Positions 31,763 to 40,032 of a stretch of DNA of 64,000 nt are shown one piece after another; position 1 is the first letter of the stretch, and each line of letters opens with the position of its first letter. The translations under genes and the position numbers were made by a program. Location of the stretch: the NCBI GenBank assembly GCA_963741615.1, contig CAVUIU010000028.1, positions 62,001 through 126,000 on the forward strand, written 5' to 3'. Below the pieces are notes generated by a model. It ran no database searches. It was not told where the DNA came from and worked only from the letters and a program-made list of their open reading frames with translations. This DNA comes from UBA9676 sp963741615. GTDB taxonomy: Bacteria; Actinomycetota; Actinomycetes; Streptosporangiales; Streptosporangiaceae.

Positions 31763-33919
31763 TCACCCGCCCGGCTGGCCCGCCAGCCCCAGGGATCGGC
31801 GCAGGAATTCCACCTGGAGGAGGAGCAGGTTCTCGGCCACTTCCTCCTGCGGCGTCATGTGGGTGACGCCGGACAGGGGCAGCACCGCGTGTGGCCGGCC
31901 CGCCGCCAGCAGCGCCGACGACAGCCGCAGGGTGTGCGCGGCCACCACATTGTCGTCGGCGAGCCCGTGGATGAGCAGCAGCGGGCGGCTGAGCCTGGCC
32001 GCCTCACCCAGCAGGGAACTCCGGTCGTAGGTGTCGCCGTCTTCGGTGCCGGGCTCACCGGGCTGGCCCAGGTAGCGCTCGGTGTAGTGGGTGTCGTACA
32101 GCCGCCATTCGGTGACCGGCGCGCCCGCGATCGCGGCGTGGAACACGCCGGGCCGGCGCAGCACCGCGAGCGCGGCCAGGAACCCGCCGAACGACCAGCC
32201 CCTGATCGCGACCCGGGACGTGTCCAGGTCGGCGTGACGTTCGGCGGCGGCGTGCAGGGCCCCGGTCTGGTCGTCGAGTACGGGGCCTGCCAGGTCGTGC
32301 CACAGTTCCCGTTCCCACTCCGGCCCGCGGCCCGGTGTGCCCCGGCCGTCCGCGATCACCACCGCGAAACCCTGGTCGGCCAGCCACTGGGAGGTGAGGA
32401 ACGCCCCGCGCGCCGCCAGGACGCGCTGGGCATGCGGCCCGCCGTAGGGGTCAAGCAGCACCGGCAGCTTCGCCGAGCCGGGTTCGTGCCAGGACGGCAG
32501 CAGCACCGCGGTGCGGATCCCGCGTGGTCCGGCCGCGAAGATGTCCGGCCGCGGGGCAGGCAGGCCGGGGTGCTCGGCGAGTGAGGTGACCGTGACGTCC
32601 GGACGGCCTTCGCGCAGGACCTGGACGGTGACGCCGTCGTGCGCCAGGGACCGGCGGGCCAGCACGGTGGTCCCGCCCGACCGCTGCCCGCCGTGCACGC
32701 CCGGTTCGGGCGTGAGCTTGACCAGCCCGCCGGGGCCGTAAGCCCACACACCGACCTCGGTCGGCTCGTCCGCCGAGGCGGTGAACAGCACGGTGGTGGC
32801 GTCGGTGCCCAGGATCTCCCGCACCTGGAGGGCCGCCGGGGTGACCGGCTTGGCGCTCCCCTCGGCGAGTTCTTCCGGCGTGGCCACAAGCAGCCGCCTG
32901 GCGCCGTCGGCGTCCGCGGTCCACACGATCGCGCCGTCGCTGGTCAGCGCCGGGACGCCCGGCACGATGTCCAGCCATCGCGGGTCGCTGTCCTCCCGCA
33001 GCACCGCGACGGCCCGCCTGGCCGGGTCCGCCGAGAGCAGCCGCATCCGCCGCTGGTCGCGGCTTTGCACCACGATCAGCGGGTCGTCGTGATCCCAGTT
33101 CACCGTCACCAGGTACGGGAAGCCGGCGCGGTCCCATTCCACCGGCACCCGGCTGCCGTCGAGGCCGGCCAGCAGCAGGCTCACGTCGGCGTTGGGGGTA
33201 CCCGCGGCCGGGTAGGCGACCTCGGTGGCGGGGCGGCCGGGGTTCGCCGGGTCGGCGATGTGCCAGCGGTGGACCGCGGTCTCGTCCACCCTGGCCACCA
33301 GCAGGGCCGAGCCATCGGGCGCCCACCAGTAACCCCGCATCCGGCCCATCTCCTCGGCCGCGATGAACTCGGCGAGGCCGTAGGTCAGCCCCGGCTCGCC
33401 GGCTGGCCCGATGACGGCCGAGTCCGCCCCGGTCGCGAGGTCGGTGATCCGCAGGGCGCGATCGCAGACGTAGGCGAGGAGCCGGCCGGCCGGGTCGGGG
33501 CGGGGGTCGAGCGCCGGGGCCTGCGCCGGGATACGCCGGGGCCCGGCCGGGCCAGCCGGGCCGGCCGGGCTGGTCAGGTCCGCCAGATAGACCTGCCCGG
33601 CCAGCGCGAACGCGGCCACATTCAGGGCGGCGTCGGTCGCGAAGGCCACGATGCCGGCCGCCTGCTCGCGTGAGCGCTCGCGGCGGGCCCGCTCCTCCAC
33701 CGGGTCATCACCGGTGGCGGCCAGCGCGGCGGGGTCGGCGGCCAGGTGCTCCTGCCCGGTGCCGACGTCCAGCACCCACAGGCAGGTGACCGGGTCGCTG
33801 CCGCCCCGGCTGCGCAGGAAGGCGACCCGGCTGCCGTCGGGGGAGATCTGAAACGAGCGCGGTACGCCGAGGCTGAACCTCCTGGTCCTGGCCTGCTGGC
33901 GCGGGAAGCTGTCCGTCAT
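31763..33919 (-). CDS. Prolyl oligopeptidase family S9 serine peptidase (DPP IV-like)
   Basis: The 718-aa product has an N-terminal beta-propeller (from QISPDGSRVAFLRS, residues about 20-450) and a C-terminal alpha/beta-hydrolase domain: nucleophile Ser in IRGWSFGGFLAAL near residue 580, Asp in HGLADDNVVAAH, His in VTHMTPQEE. The DPP-IV Glu motif is visible as EFIAAEEMGRMRGYWWAPDG. Such enzymes remove X-Pro dipeptides. It has no signal peptide, so it is cytosolic. ATG 33919 is preceded 6 nt upstream by CAAGAT on the minus strand; the open frame extending to 34879 is antisense to mshB and rejected. A Gly/Pro/Ala triplet run interrupts one propeller blade. Confidence 0.9.
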   Translation of the reverse strand: MTDSFPRQQARTRRFSLGVPRSFQISPDGSRVAFLRSRGGSDPVTCLWVLDVGTGQEHLAADPAALAATGDDPVEERARRERSREQAAGIVAFATDAALNVAAFALAGQVYLADLTSPAGPAGPAGPRRIPAQAPALDPRPDPAGRLLAYVCDRALRITDLATGADSAVIGPAGEPGLTYGLAEFIAAEEMGRMRGYWWAPDGSALLVARVDETAVHRWHIADPANPGRPATEVAYPAAGTPNADVSLLLAGLDGSRVPVEWDRAGFPYLVTVNWDHDDPLIVVQSRDQRRMRLLSADPARRAVAVLREDSDPRWLDIVPGVPALTSDGAIVWTADADGARRLLVATPEELAEGSAKPVTPAALQVREILGTDATTVLFTASADEPTEVGVWAYGPGGLVKLTPEPGVHGGQRSGGTTVLARRSLAHDGVTVQVLREGRPDVTVTSLAEHPGLPAPRPDIFAAGPRGIRTAVLLPSWHEPGSAKLPVLLDPYGGPHAQRVLAARGAFLTSQWLADQGFAVVIADGRGTPGRGPEWERELWHDLAGPVLDDQTGALHAAAERHADLDTSRVAIRGWSFGGFLAALAVLRRPGVFHAAIAGAPVTEWRLYDTHYTERYLGQPGEPGTEDGDTYDRSSLLGEAARLSRPLLLIHGLADDNVVAAHTLRLSSALLAAGRPHAVLPLSGVTHMTPQEEVAENLLLLQVEFLRRSLGLAGQPGG

Positions 33920-33946
33920 GCCACGATCTTGCCAGCCGGCGGCCGG

Positions 33947-33952
33947 TAGGCT
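33947..33952 (+). promoter_or_regulatory. -10 box (TAGGCT) for leaderless mshB mRNA
   Basis: TAGGCT ends 6 nt before the mshB GTG and no Shine-Dalgarno sequence is visible. The divergent S9 peptidase starts only 39 bp away, so both promoters overlap here. Confidence 0.5.
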
Positions 33953-33958
33953 CACGTC

Positions 33959-34873
33959 GTGGTCACGGCTGGCGATCGGCAGCGGCTGCTGCTGGTGCAC
34001 GCCCATCCCGACGACGAGTCGATCGGCACCGGCGCGACCATGGCCCGCTATGCCGCCGAGGGCACCGGCGTCACCCTGGTCACCTGCACGCTGGGGGAGC
34101 TTGGCGAGGTCATTCCCGCGGACCTGGCGCATCTGGCCGCCGGGGAGGGCCAGCCGGGGCCGGACCGTCTCGGCCGGCACCGGATCGGCGAGCTCGCCAG
34201 GGCCTGCGCCGCACTCGGGGTCAGCGACCACCGGTTCCTGGGCGGGCCCGGCCGGTGGCGCGACTCCGGGATGATGGGCCTGCCGTCCAACCAGTTCCCT
34301 GGCTGCTTCTGGCAGGCGGACCCGGACGAGGCGGCGGCGGAACTCGCGGCCGTGATCCGCGACGTGATGCCGCAGGTGATCGTCACCTACGACGCCAACG
34401 GCTTCTACGGCCATCCCGATCACATCCAGGCGCACCGGGTGAGCAGGCGGGCGGTTCGTGTCGCCGCCGACCCGGCAGCCGCGCCACCCGGCGGCGGCAG
34501 GCCCTGGCAGGTGGCGAAGTTCTATGCGACGGCGATGCCGCGCTCGGTGCTGGCCGAGGCGATCAGGCTCGGCCCGGCCCGGCCCGCCGGCTTCCGGCAG
34601 GCCGGCTCGGTGGCTGAGCTGCCGTTCGGGGTGCCGGATGAGCAGGTCACGACCGAGATCGACGGCACCGGGTTCCTTGCGGCGAAGATCGCCGCGCTGC
34701 GGTCGCACGTTACCCAGATCGCGGTGGACGGCCCGTTCTTCGCCCTCTCCGACATGGTCGGCCAGCGGATCGGCGCCCGCGAGTACTTCACGCTGCTCGC
34801 CGGGCCGCTTGGTCCCCGCCGTCCCGGCACCGGGCGCCACGGGCGCGAGCAGGACCTGTTCGCCGGCCTGTGA
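33959..34873 (+). CDS. mshB: Mycothiol biosynthesis deacetylase MshB
   Basis: MshB is a zinc enzyme deacetylating N-acetyl-glucosaminyl-inositol in mycothiol synthesis. The 304-aa product has the LmbE-family HAHPDDESIGTGATMA motif (zinc ligands His16 and Asp19) and the third ligand in YGHPDHIQAHR near residue 150. It also has GGPGRWRDSGMMG and the C-terminal FFALSDMVGQRIGAREYFTLL. Length and order match the M. tuberculosis enzyme of about 303 residues. Mycothiol is restricted to Actinobacteria, which fixes the phylum. The DUF6113 gene downstream is its customary neighbour. Confidence 0.95.
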   Translation: MVTAGDRQRLLLVHAHPDDESIGTGATMARYAAEGTGVTLVTCTLGELGEVIPADLAHLAAGEGQPGPDRLGRHRIGELARACAALGVSDHRFLGGPGRWRDSGMMGLPSNQFPGCFWQADPDEAAAELAAVIRDVMPQVIVTYDANGFYGHPDHIQAHRVSRRAVRVAADPAAAPPGGGRPWQVAKFYATAMPRSVLAEAIRLGPARPAGFRQAGSVAELPFGVPDEQVTTEIDGTGFLAAKIAALRSHVTQIAVDGPFFALSDMVGQRIGAREYFTLLAGPLGPRRPGTGRHGREQDLFAGL

Positions 34874-34911
34874 CCGCACGTCGCACTGGACCGGCCGGTA
34901 CCGGGGCCGTA

Positions 34912-34917
34912 TAGCCT
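34912..34917 (+). promoter_or_regulatory. -10 box (TAGCCT) for a leaderless DUF6113 mRNA
   Basis: TAGCCT ends 7 nt before the GTG at 34925, with no Shine-Dalgarno sequence between. It would also serve the overlapping flavin reductase gene. Confidence 0.4.
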
Positions 34918-34924
34918 GCTCTGC

Positions 34925-35374
34925 GTGGACAGCACGTCAGGGCCCCGCCCGCCCCGCCCGGGCCGCCCGGATGCGATCAGCGTCGGTGGCGCCTACGCGG
35001 CGCTGTTCCTGCTCGGTGTGATGGAAGGGCTGATCGGCGGCTTCCAGTTCAGCCGCGGCATCGGCGGCGTGCCGGTGGCAGCGCTGGCGTTCTGTGTGCT
35101 GATCTTCCTCACCTGCCTGCTGGCCGGTCTGGGCATGGACTCCCCGCTTGGCGGGCTCGTGCCGGCCCTCGGCTGGTTCCTCATCTCGTTCGTGCTGACC
35201 GCGCCGACCCACGGCGGCAGCGTGATCGTCACCGACACGACCGCGGGCAAGTGGTACCTGTATGGGGGCGCTGTCTGCGCGGGACTGGGCGTGGTGCTCA
35301 CGCTCGTCGGCCGGGTGGGCAGGTCGCGGCGGGCCGGTGGATGGCCGCGGCGTGCGGGCGCATGGCAGCGGTGA
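34925..35374 (+). CDS. DUF6113-type four-helix membrane protein
   Basis: The 149-aa product has four hydrophobic segments: about residues 20-40 (AYAALFLLGVMEGLIGG), 45-67, 75-95 and 105-127. A hydrophilic loop TTAGKWYLYGG precedes the last helix, and the tail is Arg-rich. Proteins of this form follow mshB in many actinomycetes and have no known function. GTG 34925 is supported by the -10 box just upstream. The last codons overlap the start of the flavin reductase gene (GTGA at 35371). Confidence 0.8.
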   Translation: MDSTSGPRPPRPGRPDAISVGGAYAALFLLGVMEGLIGGFQFSRGIGGVPVAALAFCVLIFLTCLLAGLGMDSPLGGLVPALGWFLISFVLTAPTHGGSVIVTDTTAGKWYLYGGAVCAGLGVVLTLVGRVGRSRRAGGWPRRAGAWQR

Positions 35375-35853
35375 ACCCCGCCGACTTCCGGCGTGCCGCC
35401 GGCCGGTTCGCCAGCGGCATCGTCGTGGTCTCCACCAGCCTTGACGGTGTCGGTCACGCGATGACGGTGACCGCCTTCACCGCGGTATCCCTCGAGCCGC
35501 TGCTGGTGCTGTTCTGCGCGGAGAAGGTCGCCCGCTTCCACGACGCGGTGCTGGCCAGCGGCACCTGGGCGATTTCGGTGCTGAACGAGGACGGCGAGAA
35601 GACTGCCCGCTGGCTGGCCACTCGCGGGCGGCCACTGGAGGGCCAGCTCGACGCGTTCCGGTATCATCCCGGCCCGCTGACGTCCGCGCCGATCCTCGAT
35701 GACGCGCTGGCCGCGATGGAGTGCCGGACCACGGCCGTCCACGACGGTGGCGACCACAGCATCGTGGTCGGCGAGGTGCTCGGCGTGAGCGAGCCCCGCC
35801 GCGAGGGCGGCCCCCTGCTCTACTACTCCGGCCGTTACCGCCGCCTGAGCTAG
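35371..35853 (+). CDS. Flavin reductase family protein
   Basis: The 160-aa product is a FMN-binding split-barrel flavin reductase: FRRAAGRFASGIVVVSTSLDG, AMTVTAFTAVSLEPLLVLFCAEK, WAISVLNEDGEKTARWLA, and the C-terminal HSIVVGEVLGV with PLLYYSGRYRRL. It reduces free FMN or FAD with NAD(P)H, usually to serve a monooxygenase, but no monooxygenase is adjacent. GTG 35371 overlaps the upstream stop; ATG 35362 would add three residues. About 120 bp follow before convergent rocD; the arms TGGCACGG and CCGTGCCA there are about 50 bp apart and of unclear meaning. Confidence 0.9.
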   Translation: MNPADFRRAAGRFASGIVVVSTSLDGVGHAMTVTAFTAVSLEPLLVLFCAEKVARFHDAVLASGTWAISVLNEDGEKTARWLATRGRPLEGQLDAFRYHPGPLTSAPILDDALAAMECRTTAVHDGGDHSIVVGEVLGVSEPRREGGPLLYYSGRYRRLS

Positions 35854-35973
35854 TTGACGGACGCCGGGGCGCCCGCCCCCGCCAGGAGTCACTTGGCACG
35901 GGTTAGGACCACGAGAATCGGGACGAAACAGACATGATCATGGTCGCAAGCCGTGCCATGTGAGTTGGACGGG

Positions 35974-37215
35974 CTAGGGCCTGGCCACCTCTGCCAGGCG
36001 GTCCAGTGCCCAGTCGAGGTCTTCCTCGGTGATGGTCAGCGGAGGGGCCAGCCGGATGGTGGTGCCGTGGGTGTCCTTGGCCAGTACCCCGCGGGCGGCC
36101 AGGCGTTCGCAGGCTTCCCGGCCACCGAGAGCGGCGAATTCCACCCCTGCCCACAGGCCCCGGCCGCGCACCTGGCGCACGGCTTCGGGCGGCAGCGCCG
36201 ACAGCCGTCCGTGCAGGTGGGCGCCCAGCTTGGCGGAGCGCTCCTGGAACTCTCCGGTGGCCAGCATCGCGATCACCTCGCGGCCGACGGCGCAGGCGAG
36301 CGGGCTGCCGCCGAACGTGGAGCCGTGCTGGCCGGGCCGGAACACGCCGAGGACCTCCCGGGACGACACCACCGCCGAGACCGGCACGATGCCACCGCCG
36401 AGCGCCTTGCCGAGCAGGTACATATCCGGCACCACGTTCTCGTGCTCGCAGGCGAACGTGGTCCCGGTACGGCCGAGCCCGGACTGGATCTCGTCGGCGA
36501 TCATCAGCGCCCCGTTGGCCGTGCACAGCTCCCGGACGGCGCTCAGGTAGCCCGGTGGCGGCACGACCACCCCGGCCTCGCCCTGGATCGGCTCGATCAG
36601 GACGCCGACCACGCGGGAGTCCATGGCCGCGGCGAGCGCGGCCGCGTCACCATAGGGCACGATACGGAAGCCGGGGGTGTAGGGGCCGTAGGAGGCACGC
36701 GCATCAGGGTCGGTGGAGAAGCTGACGATGGTGGTGGTCCGCCCGTGGAAGTTCCCCTCGAACGCCACGATGACCGCCTCGTCCGCGGGGACGCCCTTGA
36801 CCTCGTAGCCCCACTTGCGGGCCGTCTTGATCGCCGTTTCCACCGCCTCCGCGCCGGTGTTCATCGGCAGCACCATCTCCATGCCCGCCATCGCGGCCAG
36901 TTCGGCGCAGAACGGGCCGAACAGGTCATGGTCGAACGCCCGGCTGACCAGCGTCACCCGCTCCAGCTGGCGCTGCGCCGCGGCGATCAGGCGGGGATGG
37001 CGGTGGCCGAAGTTGAGGGCCGAATAGGCGGCGAGCAGGTCCAGGTACCTGTGCCCCTCGACGTCGGTCACCCAGGCACCCTCGGCGTGGGAAATGACCA
37101 CCGGGAGCGGGTGGTAGTTATGCGCGCTGTGCGCTTGCGACAGGGCACGCAGTTCGGCTGGGCCGGCCGAACCCGTGCCCTCGGCGCGGGCACGCGGGCT
37201 GCTGAGCATGGTCAT
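35974..37215 (-). CDS. rocD: Ornithine aminotransferase
   Basis: RocD converts ornithine to glutamate semialdehyde with PLP. The 413-aa class III aminotransferase contains NYHPLPVVISHAEG, RYLDLLAAYSALNFGHRHP, MNTGAEAVETAIKTARKWGY, EGNFHGRTTTIVSFS, DEIQSGLGRTG and the PLP-lysine in YLLGKALGGG. These are specific to ornithine aminotransferase. The ATG at 37215 is 13 nt downstream of a ddaH relic on the same strand; ddaH-rocD is the normal actinobacterial pair for using (dimethyl)arginine-derived ornithine/citrulline. Confidence 0.93.
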   Translation of the reverse strand: MTMLSSPRARAEGTGSAGPAELRALSQAHSAHNYHPLPVVISHAEGAWVTDVEGHRYLDLLAAYSALNFGHRHPRLIAAAQRQLERVTLVSRAFDHDLFGPFCAELAAMAGMEMVLPMNTGAEAVETAIKTARKWGYEVKGVPADEAVIVAFEGNFHGRTTTIVSFSTDPDARASYGPYTPGFRIVPYGDAAALAAAMDSRVVGVLIEPIQGEAGVVVPPPGYLSAVRELCTANGALMIADEIQSGLGRTGTTFACEHENVVPDMYLLGKALGGGIVPVSAVVSSREVLGVFRPGQHGSTFGGSPLACAVGREVIAMLATGEFQERSAKLGAHLHGRLSALPPEAVRQVRGRGLWAGVEFAALGGREACERLAARGVLAKDTHGTTIRLAPPLTITEEDLDWALDRLAEVARP

Positions 37216-37228
37216 CGCCGTCCCTCCC

Positions 37229-37345
37229 TCACGGCCTGAGTTCCAGTGTGCGGCACTTCGGGCCGCCTCCTGCCGTGCGGAACTCAGACATGTCCACCGG
37301 CGCCGGCCCGAAGCGGGGCCACATCAGGTAGCTCCTGGCCCGCAT
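37229..37345 (-). pseudogene. Relic of ddaH (dimethylarginine dimethylaminohydrolase) with a large internal deletion
   Basis: The minus-strand frame is ATG to TGA, 38 codons. It starts RARSYLMWPRFG, resembling the DDAH/arginine-deiminase-like N-terminus (R-x-YLM-x-P), and jumps to VDMSEFRTAGGGPKCRTLE, the DDAH C-terminus including the catalytic-cysteine segment G-G-P-K-C. The roughly 200 residues in between are gone and the frame is maintained. It lies 13 nt upstream of rocD in the expected order. The C-terminal match is strong; the N-terminal match is shorter. The peptide itself cannot be active. Confidence 0.7.
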
Positions 37346-37510
37346 TCGTCCCACCTGTCGCTGGCGCCGGTGATCGGATTGCCATCCAGCTTATGAGCGC
37401 GCCTGAGCAGGTGATATGCGAGCATCCTGCGTTCAGCAGCGGATCTGTTGCAGATTCCGGCACTGGAGCGGTGATCTATTGCGCCCACCAGGCCTGGGCG
37501 GGCACTTGGC

Positions 37511-38611
37511 TCAGGCGAGGGCCGGCAGGCGGGCCACGGCGGCGTCGATGCGCTCGTCGGTGGCGGTGAGGGCCACCCGGATGTGCGAGCGGCCGGCCGG
37601 GCCGTAGAACTCGCCGGGCGCGACCAGGATGCCGGCCTGGGCGAGCAGTTCCACGCTGTCCCAGCAGTCGAGGCCCGCCCTGGCCACCCACAGGTACAAC
37701 CCGGCCTCGGAGTGCTCGGTCACCCAGCCCGCTGCCGCCAGCGCCGCCCGCAGCCGCGCCCGCCGTGCGGCGTACCGCCCGCGCTGCTCGTCGGCGTGGC
37801 TGTCGTCGCCGAGTGCGGCGGCCATCGCGGCCTGGACGGGGCCGGGCATCATCAGCCCCGCGTGGCGGCGGATCTCCAGCAGGTCGGCGATGAGCGCCGG
37901 GTCGCCGGTGACGAACCCCGCCCGGTAGCCGGCCATGTTCGAGCGCTTGGACAGCGAGTGCACCGCGAGCACGCCGCGGGCGGACCCCCCGCACACCTGC
38001 GGGTGCAGGATCGAGACCGGTTCGGTATCCCAGCCCAGATCCAGGTAGCACTCGTCGGCGGCGATGACCGCGCCGCGTTCGCGCGCCCAGTCCACCATCT
38101 TGCGCAGATGCGCCGCCGGCAGCACCCGGCCGGTGGGGTTGGCAGGGGAGTTCACCCACACCAGGGGCACCCTTCGCGGGCCGAGTGCGGACAGCCCATC
38201 TGCCGCCGCCGGTGTGGCCCCGGCCAGCCGCGCGCCGATCTCGTAGGTCGGGTAGGCCAGCTCGGGGTGAACCACGGTGTCGCCTGGCCCGCAGCCGAGC
38301 ATGGCCGGCAGGGCGGCGATGAACTCCTTGCTGCCGATCAGCGGCAGCACCGCGGCGGGGTCGGTGGACACGGCGTGGCGGCGGGCAAGCCAGCCCGCCG
38401 CCATCTCACGCAACCGATGTGTCCCCTGTGTCGTGGGATAACCGGGTGCGTCCGCCGCGTCCGTGAGCGCCGCCCGGACCACCGCCGGGACCGGATCGAC
38501 GGGAGTTCCGACCGACAGGTCCACGATCCCGTCCCGGTGCGCCTTTGCCTTTTCCCGGTAGGGGGCCAGCAGGTCCCAGGGGAAGCGGGGCAGGCGTGCG
38601 GCGAGGGTCAG
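37511..38611 (-). CDS. dapC: Succinyldiaminopimelate aminotransferase DapC, apparent CTG start
   Basis: DapC is the PLP enzyme of the succinylase lysine/DAP pathway. Motifs: DLSVGTPVDPVP, GYPTTQGTHRLREM, GSKEFIAALP, HPELAYPTYEIGA, NSPANPTG, and the PLP-lysine in HSLSKRSNMAGYRAGF. The first canonical start (GTG 38524) lies inside the conserved N-terminus. Upstream, in frame and uninterrupted, are ARLPRFPWDLLAPYREKA and its neighbours, which relatives have. The frame opens right after the fdxA stop, and CTG 38611 with AAGGGA 8 nt upstream is the best start, giving 366 aa. dapD is nearby. Confidence 0.88.
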   Translation of the reverse strand: MTLAARLPRFPWDLLAPYREKAKAHRDGIVDLSVGTPVDPVPAVVRAALTDAADAPGYPTTQGTHRLREMAAGWLARRHAVSTDPAAVLPLIGSKEFIAALPAMLGCGPGDTVVHPELAYPTYEIGARLAGATPAAADGLSALGPRRVPLVWVNSPANPTGRVLPAAHLRKMVDWARERGAVIAADECYLDLGWDTEPVSILHPQVCGGSARGVLAVHSLSKRSNMAGYRAGFVTGDPALIADLLEIRRHAGLMMPGPVQAAMAAALGDDSHADEQRGRYAARRARLRAALAAAGWVTEHSEAGLYLWVARAGLDCWDSVELLAQAGILVAPGEFYGPAGRSHIRVALTATDERIDAAVARLPALA

Positions 38612-38623
38612 CGCTGTTATCCC

Positions 38624-38941
38624 TTACTGCTGCGGCGGGTACGACGCCGTGATCGGGTGGTCGAACGGGATCTTCCCCACCCTGGACGCACCGCCGGGGG
38701 AGCCGATATTCCCGAAGAACTCCACGTTCACCCGGTAGAAGTCCTTGAGCTGATCGGGCAGGTCATCCTCGTAGAAGATCGCCTCGACCGGGCAGACCGG
38801 CTCACAGGCACCGCAATCCACGCATTCGTCCGGGTGGATGTACATCATGCGCGCGCCCTCGTAGATGCAATCAACGGGGCACTCATCGATGCATGTCTTG
38901 TCGAGCAGGTCGATGCAGCCCTCAGTGATGATGTAGGTCAC
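38624..38941 (-). CDS. fdxA: 7Fe ferredoxin FdxA
   Basis: The 105-aa product binds one 3Fe-4S and one 4Fe-4S cluster: CIDECPVDC and CVDCGACEPVCP, with CIDLLDKTC upstream (the first CI... is the distal ligand) and EAIFYEDDLPDQ. This is the typical actinobacterial FdxA located before dapC. It supplies low-potential electrons to P450s and other oxidoreductases. GTG 38941 is preceded by GAGGAG. The dapC start follows 12 nt downstream, so the two form an operon; the 128-bp interval upstream contains the promoter but no recognisable motif. Confidence 0.95.
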   Translation of the reverse strand: MTYIITEGCIDLLDKTCIDECPVDCIYEGARMMYIHPDECVDCGACEPVCPVEAIFYEDDLPDQLKDFYRVNVEFFGNIGSPGGASRVGKIPFDHPITASYPPQQ

Positions 38942-39069
38942 GTCCGAACTCCTCTTCCGGCACTGTTCCCCATGTGATCCGGTCCCATATCGCGCTTCTC
39001 CCGCAGTAGTATCGCGCGACGGCGGCGGCGGTTGGGGCTGTATTGGTCATTGGCCGGGATCCCAGATTA

Positions 39070-39927
39070 TCAACTTGCCCGCACCACATCCGTGCGTGCC
39101 GGCGCGCCGCTGTCCGGCTTCCAGCCCGCGTTGCCCGCTGACGCCTGCCACTGATAACCGTCGTAGCGCAGGTCATGGACCCCGTACGAAGCCGCGTGCG
39201 TCACCAGCCAGGCAGCGACCGCCCAGCCCACTGCCCGGCTCGGGACGCGCACGAGCATGGCCGGGGCGTCGCCCGGCGTGGCCGACCGGCGGGAGCCCAG
39301 CGGGCCGAACGCGTGTGCCAGCCCCCGGCGGGCCGCCGCCAGGTCGGCCTTCGGCGGACCTGCCCCCGGGGACCAGCACCAGACCGCGTGCGCACTGTGG
39401 CCGGTGAAGTCGGCCGCGAGGTAGCCCGCCTCCGGCTGGTACTGGACGTAGGCATAGCCGTCAGCGCTGCGCTGCACGGCCTGAGCGGCCCGGTAGACGG
39501 GTTTGTGGAGATAACCCCGCACGCTGGCAAGGGCCTGGAAGAACCTGGTGCTCGCGTAGACCGGGTCCTTCAGTTTCGAGGCCGGCCCCCAGCCTTCGGA
39601 GGGACGTTGCTGGAACACCCCCACCGAGTCGCGGTCGCCGTAGCTCAGGTTCTGCAGGTGTGACTCCTGCAGCGCGGCGGCGTAGGCCACCGCGACGGCG
39701 CGTGACGGCAGCGCGCGCTGGTGGGCCACCCCGGCGATGGTTGCCGCGATCGCGGCCTGCCCCGGGGCGAGTGAAACCGCCGTCTGGCCCGTGCCCGCCT
39801 GGCATCCGCTGCCCGACAGGAACGGCCTGGCCTGCTTGGCCACGAAGTAAACGGCCACCGCCACGACGACAACGACCAGGGCGATGATGCCTGGCGTCAG
39901 GCCATGTCTGGGCGGTTTCGTCGGCAC
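39070..39927 (-). CDS. Membrane-anchored lysozyme-like hypothetical protein
   Basis: The 285-aa product has one N-terminal transmembrane helix (about residues 13-32, IIALVVVVVAVAVYFV) and an extracytoplasmic domain. That domain resembles a lysozyme-like fold found in actinobacterial wall proteins: AYAAALQESHLQNLSYGDR followed by SVGVFQQRPSEGWG. The Glu in LQESHLQ is a candidate catalytic acid. The C-terminal half is a separate alpha/beta domain with no assignment. Possible roles are muralytic or structural. It is divergent from dapD with overlapping 5' regions; ATG 39927 precedes the dapD -10 box by about 90 bp. Confidence 0.7.
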   Translation of the reverse strand: MPTKPPRHGLTPGIIALVVVVVAVAVYFVAKQARPFLSGSGCQAGTGQTAVSLAPGQAAIAATIAGVAHQRALPSRAVAVAYAAALQESHLQNLSYGDRDSVGVFQQRPSEGWGPASKLKDPVYASTRFFQALASVRGYLHKPVYRAAQAVQRSADGYAYVQYQPEAGYLAADFTGHSAHAVWCWSPGAGPPKADLAAARRGLAHAFGPLGSRRSATPGDAPAMLVRVPSRAVGWAVAAWLVTHAASYGVHDLRYDGYQWQASAGNAGWKPDSGAPARTDVVRAS

Positions 39928-40019
39928 ACCAAAAGACCGTACCGGCCAGCGCCGTCATCCTGGGCGCGTCCGGTGAGTCTGGTGAGTCCGGCGGATCCCG
40001 GCGAATCCGGGACTCCCAC

Positions 40020-40025
40020 TAGCAT
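40020..40025 (+). promoter_or_regulatory. -10 box (TAGCAT) for leaderless dapD mRNA
   Basis: TAGCAT ends 7 nt before ATG 40033 with no Shine-Dalgarno site between, supporting that ATG over the longer open frame. Confidence 0.45.
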
Positions 40026-40032
40026 CGGCGTC

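Noticed and set aside
34000..34879. N-terminal extension of the S9 peptidase frame across mshB
   Set aside because: The extension is antisense to mshB and encodes no peptidase features; ATG 33919 begins at the family N-terminus.
35893..35958. TGGCACGG/CCGTGCCA arms as a terminator between flavin reductase and rocD
   Set aside because: The arms are about 50 bp apart with no T-tract; pairing at this distance is weak evidence.
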